Below are positions 47,051 to 55,544 of a stretch of DNA of 64,000 nt, piece after piece. The notes beneath the pieces were generated by a model. It had not been told where the DNA came from. It saw nothing but the letters and a program-made list of their open reading frames with translations, and did no database searches. The position numbers and the translations under genes are program-made. The stretch's first letter is position 1. Each line of letters starts with the position of its first letter. Location: assembly GCA_944326475.1 (NCBI GenBank), contig CALVEC010000004.1:1-64000 (forward strand). Direction: 5' to 3'. The stretch comes from Candidatus Gastranaerophilales bacterium (GTDB lineage: Bacteria > Cyanobacteriota > Vampirovibrionia > Gastranaerophilales > Gastranaerophilaceae).

Positions 47051-47551
47051 TTATTTTAAAATGTAGCCGGTAGCTTGTATTCGTCCGTTTTTGTACTTTA
47101 AAATGTAATAATTGTCCTTTGTATCAATAATAGATGCTTCCATATCAGCCTGTTCTTCAAGATATGTAGTATCCAGAGGCTTTTTTCTCGGACGCTTACG
47201 ATATTTTTTTTCCATTTTTTCTTTTTTCTTTAATTTTTCCCGTTCTTCATCCTCGTTTACGGCTTCTTCAACAAGATGTGCAACGGGAATAGACGCTTTA
47301 ATTTTGTTTGATTCTACAAGATGCAGCATTTTTCTGTTCGGAGCGAGTACCACCTGATAAAATCCGGGCGGCAAAGAATTTTGGTCATAATCATAAAGCT
47401 GGTACGGAATATTAACAAGTGGATATTTAGTCGACGGATAACCGTAATATACCGGTGGATTTTCAAACTTTAAAAGCCCTGACTTCGGTGGACGATAGGG
47501 CATGATATCATCAGGATTATTCAATGCTAAATAATTACAATCCAAAAACAT
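47051..47551 (-). CDS. Unknown basic/tyrosine-rich protein
   Basis: A 166-aa protein. The first half is rich in Pro and Tyr (YRPPKSGLLKFENPPVYYGYPSTKYPLVNIPY), the middle is very charged (EDEEREKLKKKEKMEKKYRKRPRKK) and the end contains NYYILKYKNGRIQATGYILK. No signal peptide or membrane helix. The family is not recognised. It is 81 bases after secY and separated from it by a terminator hairpin. Confidence 0.6.
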   Translation of the reverse strand: MFLDCNYLALNNPDDIMPYRPPKSGLLKFENPPVYYGYPSTKYPLVNIPYQLYDYDQNSLPPGFYQVVLAPNRKMLHLVESNKIKASIPVAHLVEEAVNEDEEREKLKKKEKMEKKYRKRPRKKPLDTTYLEEQADMEASIIDTKDNYYILKYKNGRIQATGYILK

Positions 47552-47586
47552 GTATTTCTTTATAACATATTTTTTTACCTAAATCA

Positions 47587-47617
47587 AAAAGAGTCCTGAT
47601 AAAATCAGGACTCTTTT
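47587..47617 (-). terminator. Terminator of the rpsE-secY operon
   Basis: AAAAGAGTCCTGAT and ATCAGGACTCTTTT arms with a 3-base loop lie 16 bases after the secY stop. The stem is long and has A and T flanks on both sides. Confidence 0.85.
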
Positions 47618-47632
47618 GGGTTAAAAAATATT

Positions 47633-48976
47633 TTACTCTTTTAAAAAGCTTTCATAGTTCTTAGCCAGCAACTGTGTTTTTATCTGATTGATAAAATCAA
47701 GAGCAACACCGACCATGATGATTAATGATGTAGCACCAATACCTTGCAAGGTAGTTATTCTTGTAATATAGCTTGCAAAAGAAGGTATCAAAGCAACAAT
47801 ACCAAGGCACAATGCACCCAACAGAGTAATTCTGCTCAAAATCTTATCAAGTGCTTCTGCAGTGGGCTTTCCGGGCTTTATACCGGGAATAGACGAACCG
47901 TATTTTTTAAGATTGTTTGCAATCTCCTTCGGCTGCATATTCGGCATAATCGATGCATAGAAGAAAGTCAGGAAAACAATCAGCAAGAAATACAGTACGT
48001 AGTGCATAACACCAGAAGGACTTAAAAATGTAGTTAAACTGGTGATAACATTTTTAATCATACCTTCCGGTAAATTTGCCTGTCCGACAAGACTCAAAAT
48101 AGTCGTCGGAAAAAGCAAAATAGCAATCGCAAAGATGATAGGCATTACACCGCCGGGATTCATCTTGAACGGAATGTAGGTATTAACCCCGCCGTATATT
48201 TTGTTGCCAACCTGTCTTTTCGGATTAACAATTAAGACCTTTCTTATTGCTTCCTGCATAATTACAATCAATACCATTGTTGCAAAGAATATTGCAAGAA
48301 GAAGAAGTAAACCGAGCTGTAATGAAGAATCATTCATAACAAGCGTACCGGTTTGCTCGCAATAAAAAGGTATACGGGATAAAATACCCACAAAAATCAA
48401 CAGTGACCCGCCGTTACCAATGCCTCTTTCTGTAATCAGCTCTGCAAGCCACATTACAAACATTGCACCGGCTGTCAATATTGAAACTGAGCCGACAAAG
48501 AACATGAACGGATTGATACCGGGTACAATAGCCGCCGGAGCCTGATGAAGCAGATAAAGCATAAATATGCTTGCCTGGAATATAGCAATAAATACAGTAA
48601 ATACCCTTGTATACTGCGATATTTTTCTTCTTCCGGCTTCGCCTTCTTCCTTTTGCAGCTGTTCAAGATGAGGAATTACAACTGTCAAAAGCTGCATTAT
48701 GATAGAAGATGTAATGTATGGTCCGATACCAAGAGCAAGTATTGAAATATTTGCAAGCGCACCGCCTGAAAACAAGTCAATAAACCCAATGATATTATTG
48801 CTCTGTGCCAGTCTTGCGAACATTTCATTGTTTATGCCGTACAAAGGCAAATGCACGCCCAGTCTGAACACTGCAATCATTAAAAATGTAAATATTAATT
48901 TTGATTTCAGACCCGAAGCCTGAAACATAGATACCACATCGTCCATTGACGGCGGTTTCATTCTTGCATTTTGCAT
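47633..48976 (-). CDS. secY: Protein translocase subunit SecY
   Basis: The channel of the Sec translocon in the inner membrane. Ten transmembrane helices fit the 447 aa. The SecY signature is VFRLGVHLPLYGIN at the start, with FFSGGALANISILALGIGPYI-like text after it and the cytoplasmic loop KKYGSSIPGIKPGKPT that contacts the ribosome and SecA. It overlaps the rplO stop by one base. No adk, map or infA follow; a terminator does. Confidence 0.97.
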   Translation of the reverse strand: MQNARMKPPSMDDVVSMFQASGLKSKLIFTFLMIAVFRLGVHLPLYGINNEMFARLAQSNNIIGFIDLFSGGALANISILALGIGPYITSSIIMQLLTVVIPHLEQLQKEEGEAGRRKISQYTRVFTVFIAIFQASIFMLYLLHQAPAAIVPGINPFMFFVGSVSILTAGAMFVMWLAELITERGIGNGGSLLIFVGILSRIPFYCEQTGTLVMNDSSLQLGLLLLLAIFFATMVLIVIMQEAIRKVLIVNPKRQVGNKIYGGVNTYIPFKMNPGGVMPIIFAIAILLFPTTILSLVGQANLPEGMIKNVITSLTTFLSPSGVMHYVLYFLLIVFLTFFYASIMPNMQPKEIANNLKKYGSSIPGIKPGKPTAEALDKILSRITLLGALCLGIVALIPSFASYITRITTLQGIGATSLIIMVGVALDFINQIKTQLLAKNYESFLKE

Positions 48977-49428
48977 TATACTAACTCAGCCTTTCCGCCT
49001 GCTTTTTGTATTTTTTCCGAAGCTGATGCAGTAAAGTAGTTTGCTTTAACAGTAACAGCTTTAGAAATTTCTCCGTTACCTAATACTCTCAAACCTTCTG
49101 ATGAGGGATGAGCTTTTCCGTTTTCTATCAAATAAACCAAATCAATTTCTGCTGCGTCAAGCTTTTCAATATCTTTAACGTTGATTTCAGCATAGTTGAT
49201 AGCATTAAAGTTTCTGAAACCTTTCAGTTTTGGCATCTGTCTGTAAGATGGCATCTGACCGCCTTCAAAACCTCTTTTTGCACTGCTGCCAGAACGCTGT
49301 CCTTCACCGTTATGACCGCGGCAGCTTGTTTTACCGTGACCTGAAGCTCTGCCTCTGCCGACTCTTTTAGATTTGCTGGTAGCGCCTTCTGCAGGTCTTA
49401 AATCTTCTAATGTAATTTTATCTGACAT
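48976..49428 (-). CDS. rplO: Ribosomal protein L15
   Basis: A large-subunit protein that binds 23S rRNA. It is 150 aa with the typical start LRPAEGATSKSKRVGRGRASGHGKTS, GFEGGQMPSYRQMPKLKGF and the signature at the C-terminal half. It is coupled to secY by a one-base overlap and follows rpmD after 21 bases. Confidence 0.97.
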   Translation of the reverse strand: MSDKITLEDLRPAEGATSKSKRVGRGRASGHGKTSCRGHNGEGQRSGSSAKRGFEGGQMPSYRQMPKLKGFRNFNAINYAEINVKDIEKLDAAEIDLVYLIENGKAHPSSEGLRVLGNGEISKAVTVKANYFTASASEKIQKAGGKAELV

Positions 49429-49449
49429 TTTTATTTATACCTTTCTTTA

Positions 49450-49641
49450 CTATTCAATTACTTCCAACAGATGGGGAACTTTATTTACCATACCCATAAT
49501 TGTCGGACTGTTGAAGTGTTCAACTACCTGATTGGTCTTTTTCAAGCCGAGAGCATGAACGACTTTTATCTGTTTTTCAGTAGAACCAATAAGACTTTTA
49601 ACAAGTTTTATTGATATTTTTTTGTATTTATCGTTTGCCAT
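49450..49641 (-). CDS. rpmD: Ribosomal protein L30
   Basis: A 63-aa protein with the L30 signature KISIKLVKSLIGSTEKQIKVV and LGLKKTNQVVEHFNSPTIMGMVNKVPHLLEV. It sits between rpsE and rplO in the order of the spc operon. Confidence 0.96.
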   Translation of the reverse strand: MANDKYKKISIKLVKSLIGSTEKQIKVVHALGLKKTNQVVEHFNSPTIMGMVNKVPHLLEVIE

Positions 49642-49662
49642 TTTTTTCTTCCTTTATTCCAA

Positions 49663-50325
49663 TTAGTTTAACATTTCTTTCAAAGTAAGTCCGCGCTGTT
49701 TTGCAACATCAGAGAATGTTCTGAGATTTTTAAGCGCGTCTATAGTGGCGTTTGCAGCATTCAACGGAGATTTGGAACCGAGTGATTTGCTCAAAATGTT
49801 CTCAATACCTGCAAGTTCAAGTACTGCACGAACGGCGCCGCCGGCAATAACACCTGTACCTTGAGAAGCAGGTTTAAGCATTACACTGCCTGCACCTGAA
49901 TTTCCGACAATCGGATGAGGAATAGTTGTTTTAAAGATAGGCACTGTTACAAGATTTTTTCTGCCTTCTGCAATAGCTTTCTGAATAGCAACAATAACTT
50001 CAGAAGCTTTTGCACATCCTACACCAACCTGACCTTTAGCGTTTCCAACGATAACAATAGCTCTGAAGCTGAGTTTTTTACCGCCTTTAACTACTTTAGT
50101 TACACGTCTGATTTGTACAACGCGTTCTTTCCATTCTGACTGAACAGCATCAACTGTTTCTACTTTTCTTCTTTTACCTTTGCCTTCTCTTTTAGGCTTT
50201 CTGACCTGTTTTTCTTCAACAGCAGCTTCTGCTGCAGTATTTTCAGCATTTTCAACATTTTCTGCTGTTTCCTGTGAAGCTTCAACAGTTTCTACTGTTT
50301 CTTGAATTTCTTTTGATTCTTCCAC
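49663..50325 (-). CDS. rpsE: Ribosomal protein S5 with acidic N-terminal extension
   Basis: S5 helps decoding accuracy and mRNA unwinding at the entry site. The S5 body ([50 protein letters not shown] and [18 protein letters not shown]) is complete. About 55 extra residues precede it: an acidic part rich in Glu, Ala, Val and Asn, then a basic stretch ([13 protein letters not shown]). E. coli S5 is 167 aa; this one is 220. It is the first gene of this operon fragment, with a 120-base leader, and rplR does not precede it. Confidence 0.96.
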   Translation of the reverse strand: MEESKEIQETVETVEASQETAENVENAENTAAEAAVEEKQVRKPKREGKGKRRKVETVDAVQSEWKERVVQIRRVTKVVKGGKKLSFRAIVIVGNAKGQVGVGCAKASEVIVAIQKAIAEGRKNLVTVPIFKTTIPHPIVGNSGAGSVMLKPASQGTGVIAGGAVRAVLELAGIENILSKSLGSKSPLNAANATIDALKNLRTFSDVAKQRGLTLKEMLN

Positions 50326-50396
50326 TGTTATTACCTTTCTTTAGTGATTTAGTGTGCTTTTCATTTTATTTTGACAACAAATAACATAAACAAAGA

Positions 50397-50482
50397 GGCT
50401 AATTTCATTAGCCGGCATGATATTTAATTGTCGGGTAACTTTTCTGACTATCTTATAATACATGCTCATAGTTTTCATGCAA
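50397..50482 (-). promoter_or_regulatory. rpsE promoter and leader hairpin
   Basis: On the minus strand, TTGCAT (50482-50477), 16 bases, then TATTAT (50460-50455). The leader contains GGCTAAT-GAA-ATTAGCC (50397-50413), a perfect 7-base stem followed by TCTTTGTTT. It may bind a ribosomal protein or attenuate transcription. Confidence 0.45.
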
Positions 50483-50559
50483 GTCCGCAAGCATTTACAC
50501 ATCAAAATGTAACAAAAACTTAACATTCTAAAATAAAAAAAGCAATTTTTCAAAAAAGA

Positions 50560-50732
50560 AATACTTTATATATACACGAGAGATAAATAAAATATAGAGA
50601 GTCAAAATTCCAAAAGCTTTATAATTTCAACAACACATACATACTTACTTACACACTAACCTACCACACTAACCTACACACGAGGAATCACAAAAGATTT
50701 CCGGGGGACTTAATTATAAGTCCCTTTTTTTT
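50560..50732 (+). ncRNA. Candidate small RNA ending at an orphan terminator
   Basis: The plus strand has a classic terminator at 50705-50732, but no plus-strand gene precedes it: the flanking genes rpsE and the 302-aa gene are both minus. The 170 bases before it lack an ATG-led frame, are poor in G, and contain two exact copies of CACACTAACCTAC (50652-50677). The 5' end is uncertain and I found no clear promoter. Confidence 0.4.
50705..50732 (+). terminator. Plus-strand terminator with 8 T
   Basis: GGGACTTA-ATTA-TAAGTCCC is followed by TTTTTTTT. On the minus strand the T tract is missing, so the terminator faces right. It abuts the stop of the convergent 302-aa gene. Confidence 0.8.
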
Positions 50733-51639
50733 ATTTAAAAAACTTTGCTCTTATTTTGTTTTTCAGCACCGTAAGAATATCAGAAAGTTCTTTAATCTCG
50801 TAGTCGTGTTTCCAAGCATTTTCAGTGACTCTTGCTGCACAGCCTTCTCCGGAGACAAACAGCGACAGGTTTATATTTTTCCCGCCGCAGAGCATTTTTT
50901 TGTTACGCCAGTACAATTTTGACTTCTTCCAGTTTTCCCCTGCATTATAAATAGCCCTGTCTTTTCCGTAGTACGGATACAGATGACCGTCTTGCGCAAT
51001 ATAAAAGCCAAACAAATCTTTTCCCCATTTGTTGGGTTTGTCATTTCCGTTTATATCAATCTGCACAAGTCCGTAGATTTTAGTCATTTTTCCGCCGGCT
51101 TTTATTATATCTTCAACTTGTGATTCATGTTCTATTCCGTATTTGTAAATATCGAAATAGTAAAGCATTCCGTCATTTGTATATATTCTGTAGTGAGACG
51201 GAAAACTGGTTTTTATCCAGAATGGATATTTCAATCCGCCGTATTCGATTTTAGGACAATCTTCAAGGTAGTTATAGCAAGTTTTTTGTATATTCAAACC
51301 CGAAAATGCCTCATCAAGATAAACCTGTGTTTCAGCTTCAACACTTCTGTACGCCGGCATATTAACAAAAAATGAGGTTTCTCCAAGGTCAGTTTTGTTT
51401 TCCTGCTTCATTATATTTTGAAAATTATCAGTAATAATGTAATAAGCTTTTTTGAGTTTTGCCATATCATTTTTTTTGTTTATTTTGTGAAAATTCAACA
51501 CATCTTCACCATGTCCGTTTTCATATTGTTTTACTAAAGCAATACCCTTAACCAGAACAAACTGCAATGCAAAAAGAATAAAAACAGCAAGCGATGCAGT
51601 CAATAAAATATACATAAACAAAAACAGTTTCTTTTTCAT
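50731..51639 (-). CDS. Pseudopilin-domain-like membrane protein without prepilin motif
   Basis: A 302-aa protein. It has one N-terminal hydrophobic segment (LFLFMYILLTASLAVFILFALQFVLV, residues 5-30) and an external part. The stretch QIDINGNDKPNKWGKDLFGFYIAQDG (around 195-220) matches the pattern (D-NG--KPN--G-D-F) common at the C-terminal end of type II secretion pseudopilin-like proteins in this lineage. The N-terminus lacks an FxxxE prepilin cleavage site. Cys pairs near 118-125 and 255-275 could form disulfides. Role unknown; the family link is a pattern observation. Confidence 0.6.
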   Translation of the reverse strand: MKKKLFLFMYILLTASLAVFILFALQFVLVKGIALVKQYENGHGEDVLNFHKINKKNDMAKLKKAYYIITDNFQNIMKQENKTDLGETSFFVNMPAYRSVEAETQVYLDEAFSGLNIQKTCYNYLEDCPKIEYGGLKYPFWIKTSFPSHYRIYTNDGMLYYFDIYKYGIEHESQVEDIIKAGGKMTKIYGLVQIDINGNDKPNKWGKDLFGFYIAQDGHLYPYYGKDRAIYNAGENWKKSKLYWRNKKMLCGGKNINLSLFVSGEGCAARVTENAWKHDYEIKELSDILTVLKNKIRAKFFK

Positions 51640-51776
51640 AATATACCGGAGTTATTGATTCTACTTCAAAATACTTGTATGGAGCTAATCTGTCAATACG
51701 CTTAATCAATGATTTTTAGTGTTTTTAATTGATTAGACGGTTGTGTTCTGATATAATTCAGGCAGGAATTAAAAGT

Positions 51777-52349
51777 ATGTCATTAAAAAACAGAATTGAA
51801 GCAGTGTTGTTCATCACAGCGCAAGCACTGGAAGTTAAAGATATTTCAGAAATATTAAAAGCAGATGAAGAAGAAGTGGAAAATGCACTTCTTGAGCTTA
51901 TTATGGATTATTCAGCCAGAGACGGAGCTTTGGAAATTGATGATGAAAACGGTTATATTTTACAAGTTAAAGAGGAGTTTATGGATATTGTCGAACAACT
52001 CTGTCCTGTTGAATTAAAGCCATCTGTTCTTAAAACGCTCACTGTAATTGCTCTGAAAGAACCCATAAGACAGTCTTATCTTAAAGAACTCAGAGGCTCA
52101 AATGCCTATGAACATGTTCAGGAACTTTTAAAGAAAGGGCTTATATCAAGACATAAAGACAAAAACGGTCGCTCTTTCAACTTAAAAACAACACCAAAGT
52201 TTGCAGAATATTTCAAACTCAAAGGAGACGCAAAAACACTTGCAAAAATCATGGACTTGGAAAAACAGGCAAAAGACAATGGTCATGAAGATGACGAAAG
52301 CATTGATGACACAGAAAATATAACGGAAACAGCTTTGATTGAAGAATAG
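51777..52349 (+). CDS. scpB: Segregation and condensation protein B
   Basis: A winged-helix partner of SMC-ScpA in chromosome segregation. MSLKNRIEAVLFITAQALEVKDISEIL is the usual start, then ALKEPIRQSYLKELRGSNAYEHVQELLKKGLI as in ScpB. The 190-aa length and an acidic tail are normal. An AGGA lies 9 bases before the ATG at 51777; an in-frame extension to 51729 is not needed. No scpA is nearby. Confidence 0.9.
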   Translation: MSLKNRIEAVLFITAQALEVKDISEILKADEEEVENALLELIMDYSARDGALEIDDENGYILQVKEEFMDIVEQLCPVELKPSVLKTLTVIALKEPIRQSYLKELRGSNAYEHVQELLKKGLISRHKDKNGRSFNLKTTPKFAEYFKLKGDAKTLAKIMDLEKQAKDNGHEDDESIDDTENITETALIEE

Positions 52350-52351
52350 TT

Positions 52352-53368
52352 TTAAATTTTAAATGCCGGTTTTCTGCCGATATCGTTGAAAACAATCGCT
52401 GGTTTTCCAAATCTTTCCGGCTCTTGTATGCGTTTGTAAAAATCTTTTACCATAACAATTCTATGATTTATACATTCAAATCCGTTAGAAGTTAAATAGT
52501 CTTCAGTTTTTGATGAAGTGCTCTGATATTTTTTATTTAAAATATACAGGTTAAAGTCCTTTTTGCGCATAAGAATCTGACCGATACAGAAGTTTATCAC
52601 ATCCGGATAATGTTCTATATAAGGCTGAATAAGATTTATATCCAGTATAAAATTTTTATTATCGTCGGTTTGTATTGAGAAATAGCCTTTTATCGGGTTT
52701 TTACTATTGTCTTCAAGAACATATTTAAAATACGTGTTTTTGCTCAACCCCGAAAACATTAAGTCATAAAATTCTTGTTTTTTCTTTTCAAGTGAATATC
52801 TGAAATACGGAGAAATCAGCTCATTACATAGTATAGCAACAGCTTGTGCATCCGTATTTTTAAAAGGTCGGAAAAAACTCTTATCAAAGTACGGCTGCTG
52901 CAAGTTTATTTCTTTCATTCGCCAGAGCTGCTCGGAAGAACAAACCCGAAACCCGCAGCCTTTTGAAAACAGTTCAATTGTTTCCTCCTGATGGTCGTCA
53001 ACCCGGACTGTAAATGTGTTTGCACCTGCAGCACCGTATCTTGACACAACATAGTCTACAAGCTGTCTGCCGACATCATAAGCGTTTTCTTTAAGTATAA
53101 GTTTATTTATTCTCCAGCTGCAATGATTTCCGGGTAATGCATTCAAAGATATCATGCCCGTAAGTTCATTTTTGTCAGTTGCAACATAAGATTCGTTGCA
53201 AAATTTGAATTTCAAAGGGAGCACGCTGTGCAAAAAATTCAACGGAAACGGAATGTATGCCTCGCCAAGCCCGAAATAAAAATTTTCGTTCTCTGCAGCC
53301 GGAAGCATAGATATCATTTTTTTAACCTTTTGCAAATCTCTGAATGCAAGTGTTCTAATCTTTGCCAT
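52352..53368 (-). CDS. Double GNAT-like acetyltransferase domain protein
   Basis: A 338-aa protein. The first half (GMISLNALPGNHCSWRINKLILKENAYDVGRQLVDYVVSRY) has strand and helix order of a GNAT domain with V/I-rich beta-4 and the acetyl-CoA binding region. The second half (FRPFKNTDAQAVAILCNEL, YFKYVLEDNSKNPIKGYFSIQT) looks like another copy. The pyrophosphate-binding QxxGxG/A is degenerate in both. The substrate is unknown. It is the last gene of the rsgA operon, 23 bases after the histidine kinase. Confidence 0.6.
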   Translation of the reverse strand: MAKIRTLAFRDLQKVKKMISMLPAAENENFYFGLGEAYIPFPLNFLHSVLPLKFKFCNESYVATDKNELTGMISLNALPGNHCSWRINKLILKENAYDVGRQLVDYVVSRYGAAGANTFTVRVDDHQEETIELFSKGCGFRVCSSEQLWRMKEINLQQPYFDKSFFRPFKNTDAQAVAILCNELISPYFRYSLEKKKQEFYDLMFSGLSKNTYFKYVLEDNSKNPIKGYFSIQTDDNKNFILDINLIQPYIEHYPDVINFCIGQILMRKKDFNLYILNKKYQSTSSKTEDYLTSNGFECINHRIVMVKDFYKRIQEPERFGKPAIVFNDIGRKPAFKI

Positions 53369-53391
53369 AATAATAATATAACATATTTTTA

Positions 53392-55068
53392 TTACTGCAT
53401 TTGAGGGATTTTTACGATAAACTCTGTGCCTGCATTTTTTTTCGATGTAAATGTTATAGTTCCGTTATGCTTTTGAATAATTTTTTGAGAAATTGCAAGC
53501 CCCAGACCGGTTCCTATTCCCACTTTTTTGGTTGTTGTGCCAGCCGTAAATATTTTATCTTTTATGGACTCATCAATACCCGTACCGTTATCTTTTATTT
53601 TGACGGTAAGGATTCCGTCCGAAAAATTTGTTGTAATAACAATTTCTCCGGTCTTGTCTATACTCTGGCAGGCATTTACAAGTAAGTTCATAAAAACTTG
53701 ATTAAGTATATTCGGATAACATTTTATTTGAGGCAGGTCTGAATAATTTTTTGTTATTTTAATTCTGTTTTTGGTCTCATGTTTTATCAATTCAAGAGTC
53801 AAATCCAGTTCCTTGTTAATATCCGCAAACTGCAGCTCTGACTCATCAAGACGTACAAATTTTTTCAAGCTCTGTACAATCTGGCTGATACGTTTTATTG
53901 CTTCCTTGTCTATTTCATTTATTTTTCGGATTGTTTGGACGGTATCATTACAATCAAGACGGTTTAAAAGTTTGTTTAAAATATCATTGTTAGAATTAAT
54001 TGACCCGAGCGGAGTATTTATTTCATGGGCAACACCGGCAACAAGCTGACCCAAAGAAGCCATTTTTTCAGAGTTAATAAGTTGTATTTGCGTTTCTTTA
54101 AGCTCTGTCAATGTATTTTGAAGTTCTTCGTTTTTTGCAGAGATTTGCTCGAATAATGACGCCTGAACAATCGCCGTGGCAAGCTGGGTAGCTATAGACT
54201 GCAAAATATCATTTTGCAAATCCGCAGCATTTTTCTGTGCTGTGTAAATTATAAGTATACCCAAAAATTCGTTCAACCTGTACACTGGAACAATAATCCT
54301 TGTTACAGGCTTGGGATAGGTTATCTCACTGTTCAAATATTCTTTTAAGCACGGGTTTATTCTTATGTTTTTAGACAAAATATCTTTAGTTGCCTCTTTT
54401 TCAAGGTTTATTTCCGACCCGGCGGCAGTTTTATATTTTGCAGGGTATACATGTTCAATAACATAATTTTTTGTATCCACTCTTGCATAATAGACTTTGA
54501 TTGCTGCAAAAAGATTATACAGCTCTTTTAATGCCGAGCCTATAATTTTAGAAATATTTATGGATTCTCTGATAACATTCGACACTCTGTGCATAAGAGC
54601 CATTTTTATAGCCTGATTTTGTGCTTTTTGTTGAAAATTTACATAGTTTTTATTCTCTGCAATAACTTTTTCATATTCATTTTTTAAATTTTCATATCTG
54701 TTTGTTAATTCTTCACAGTTTTTTTGGGCAGTAATATCGTTGAAAAGTATAATTTTGTCATCTTTATAGAAAAATGAAGAAATTTCAAAATACTGAAAAA
54801 TTTCTTTTGCTTTTTGATACACAGCTAACGTAAAAAAGTCTTCGTTTGCAGAAAGTGCAAAACTTATTGGATTTGAATTTTGTATATTGTCAGTATCCAG
54901 CAGACAGATATCGAAGTTGAAATAATTTGAAAACTTTTCCAGATTCTTTATATTACCAAATATTTTTAAAAACCGATAATTCTTGAAAAGAACTCTGCCT
55001 GTTGAATCAACTGCAATAGCCGCATCAGAAAAATTATTCAAAAATTCAAAATTATTCAAACTTACCAT
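53392..55068 (-). CDS. Sensor histidine kinase (PAS-coiled coil-GAF-HisKA)
   Basis: A 558-aa soluble sensor kinase. It has an N-terminal PAS-like domain (GRVLFKNYRFLKIFGN), a coiled coil near 115-145, a GAF-like domain (around 160-300: RVDTKNYVIEHVYPAKYK, RIIVPVYRLNEFLGILIIYTA), and the HisKA box VAGVAHEINTPLGSIN with the phosphorylated His near 346. The HATPase boxes are NQVFMNLLVNACQSID, DNGTGID and GTGLGLAISQKIIQ. No transmembrane helix is seen, so it senses an internal signal. No response regulator is adjacent. Confidence 0.9.
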   Translation of the reverse strand: MVSLNNFEFLNNFSDAAIAVDSTGRVLFKNYRFLKIFGNIKNLEKFSNYFNFDICLLDTDNIQNSNPISFALSANEDFFTLAVYQKAKEIFQYFEISSFFYKDDKIILFNDITAQKNCEELTNRYENLKNEYEKVIAENKNYVNFQQKAQNQAIKMALMHRVSNVIRESINISKIIGSALKELYNLFAAIKVYYARVDTKNYVIEHVYPAKYKTAAGSEINLEKEATKDILSKNIRINPCLKEYLNSEITYPKPVTRIIVPVYRLNEFLGILIIYTAQKNAADLQNDILQSIATQLATAIVQASLFEQISAKNEELQNTLTELKETQIQLINSEKMASLGQLVAGVAHEINTPLGSINSNNDILNKLLNRLDCNDTVQTIRKINEIDKEAIKRISQIVQSLKKFVRLDESELQFADINKELDLTLELIKHETKNRIKITKNYSDLPQIKCYPNILNQVFMNLLVNACQSIDKTGEIVITTNFSDGILTVKIKDNGTGIDESIKDKIFTAGTTTKKVGIGTGLGLAISQKIIQKHNGTITFTSKKNAGTEFIVKIPQMQ

Positions 55069-55088
55069 ACTAAATATAATATCATTAT

Positions 55089-55544
55089 TTATGATAAAAC
55101 GTAGAAGTGGAGCACGTATGCAATAGCGGCACCGAGAATTGCGCCTACAAAAACCTCAAAAGGAGTGTGACCGAGAAGTTCTTTGAGTTTTTCGCCTGCG
55201 GCTGATGGACGATGCGCATAGAAATCTTCCATAACTCTATTGAGCGATGCCGCTATTTTACCTGCCGACCGTCTGACTCCTGCTGCATCATACATTACAA
55301 CAAGCGAATAACCAAACGCAATTGCAAATGTCACGGAATTAAACCCGTCAATTAGCCCAACCGAAGTCGCTATACCAATAACACCTGCACTATGAGAACT
55401 CGGCATACCGCCTGTTGTCGTAAATATTTTAAAATTAATTTTTTTATTTTTAATAAAAAAGAACATTACCTTCAAAGCTTGAGCAATACAAGCGGCGATT
55501 ATACCATTTATTAAAACCTCTGACCCCGTATTAATTTCGTACAT
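55089..55544 (-). CDS. Divergent PAP2 family protein (DUF212)
   Basis: A 151-aa membrane protein with about four helices. The family signature GGMPSSHSAGVIGIATSVG and the DAAGVRRSAGKIA segment are clear. It is a divergent relative of PAP2 phosphatases, with conserved Ser-His and Arg-Arg, and may act on polyprenyl diphosphates, which fits its one-base overlap with the upstream polyprenyl synthase gene. Confidence 0.88.
   Translation of the reverse strand: MYEINTGSEVLINGIIAACIAQALKVMFFFIKNKKINFKIFTTTGGMPSSHSAGVIGIATSVGLIDGFNSVTFAIAFGYSLVVMYDAAGVRRSAGKIAASLNRVMEDFYAHRPSAAGEKLKELLGHTPFEVFVGAILGAAIAYVLHFYVLS

Noticed and set aside
50341-50553. 70-codon minus-strand open frame before rpsE
   Set aside because: It overlaps the likely rpsE promoter and leader, lacks a ribosome-binding site and has no family features.
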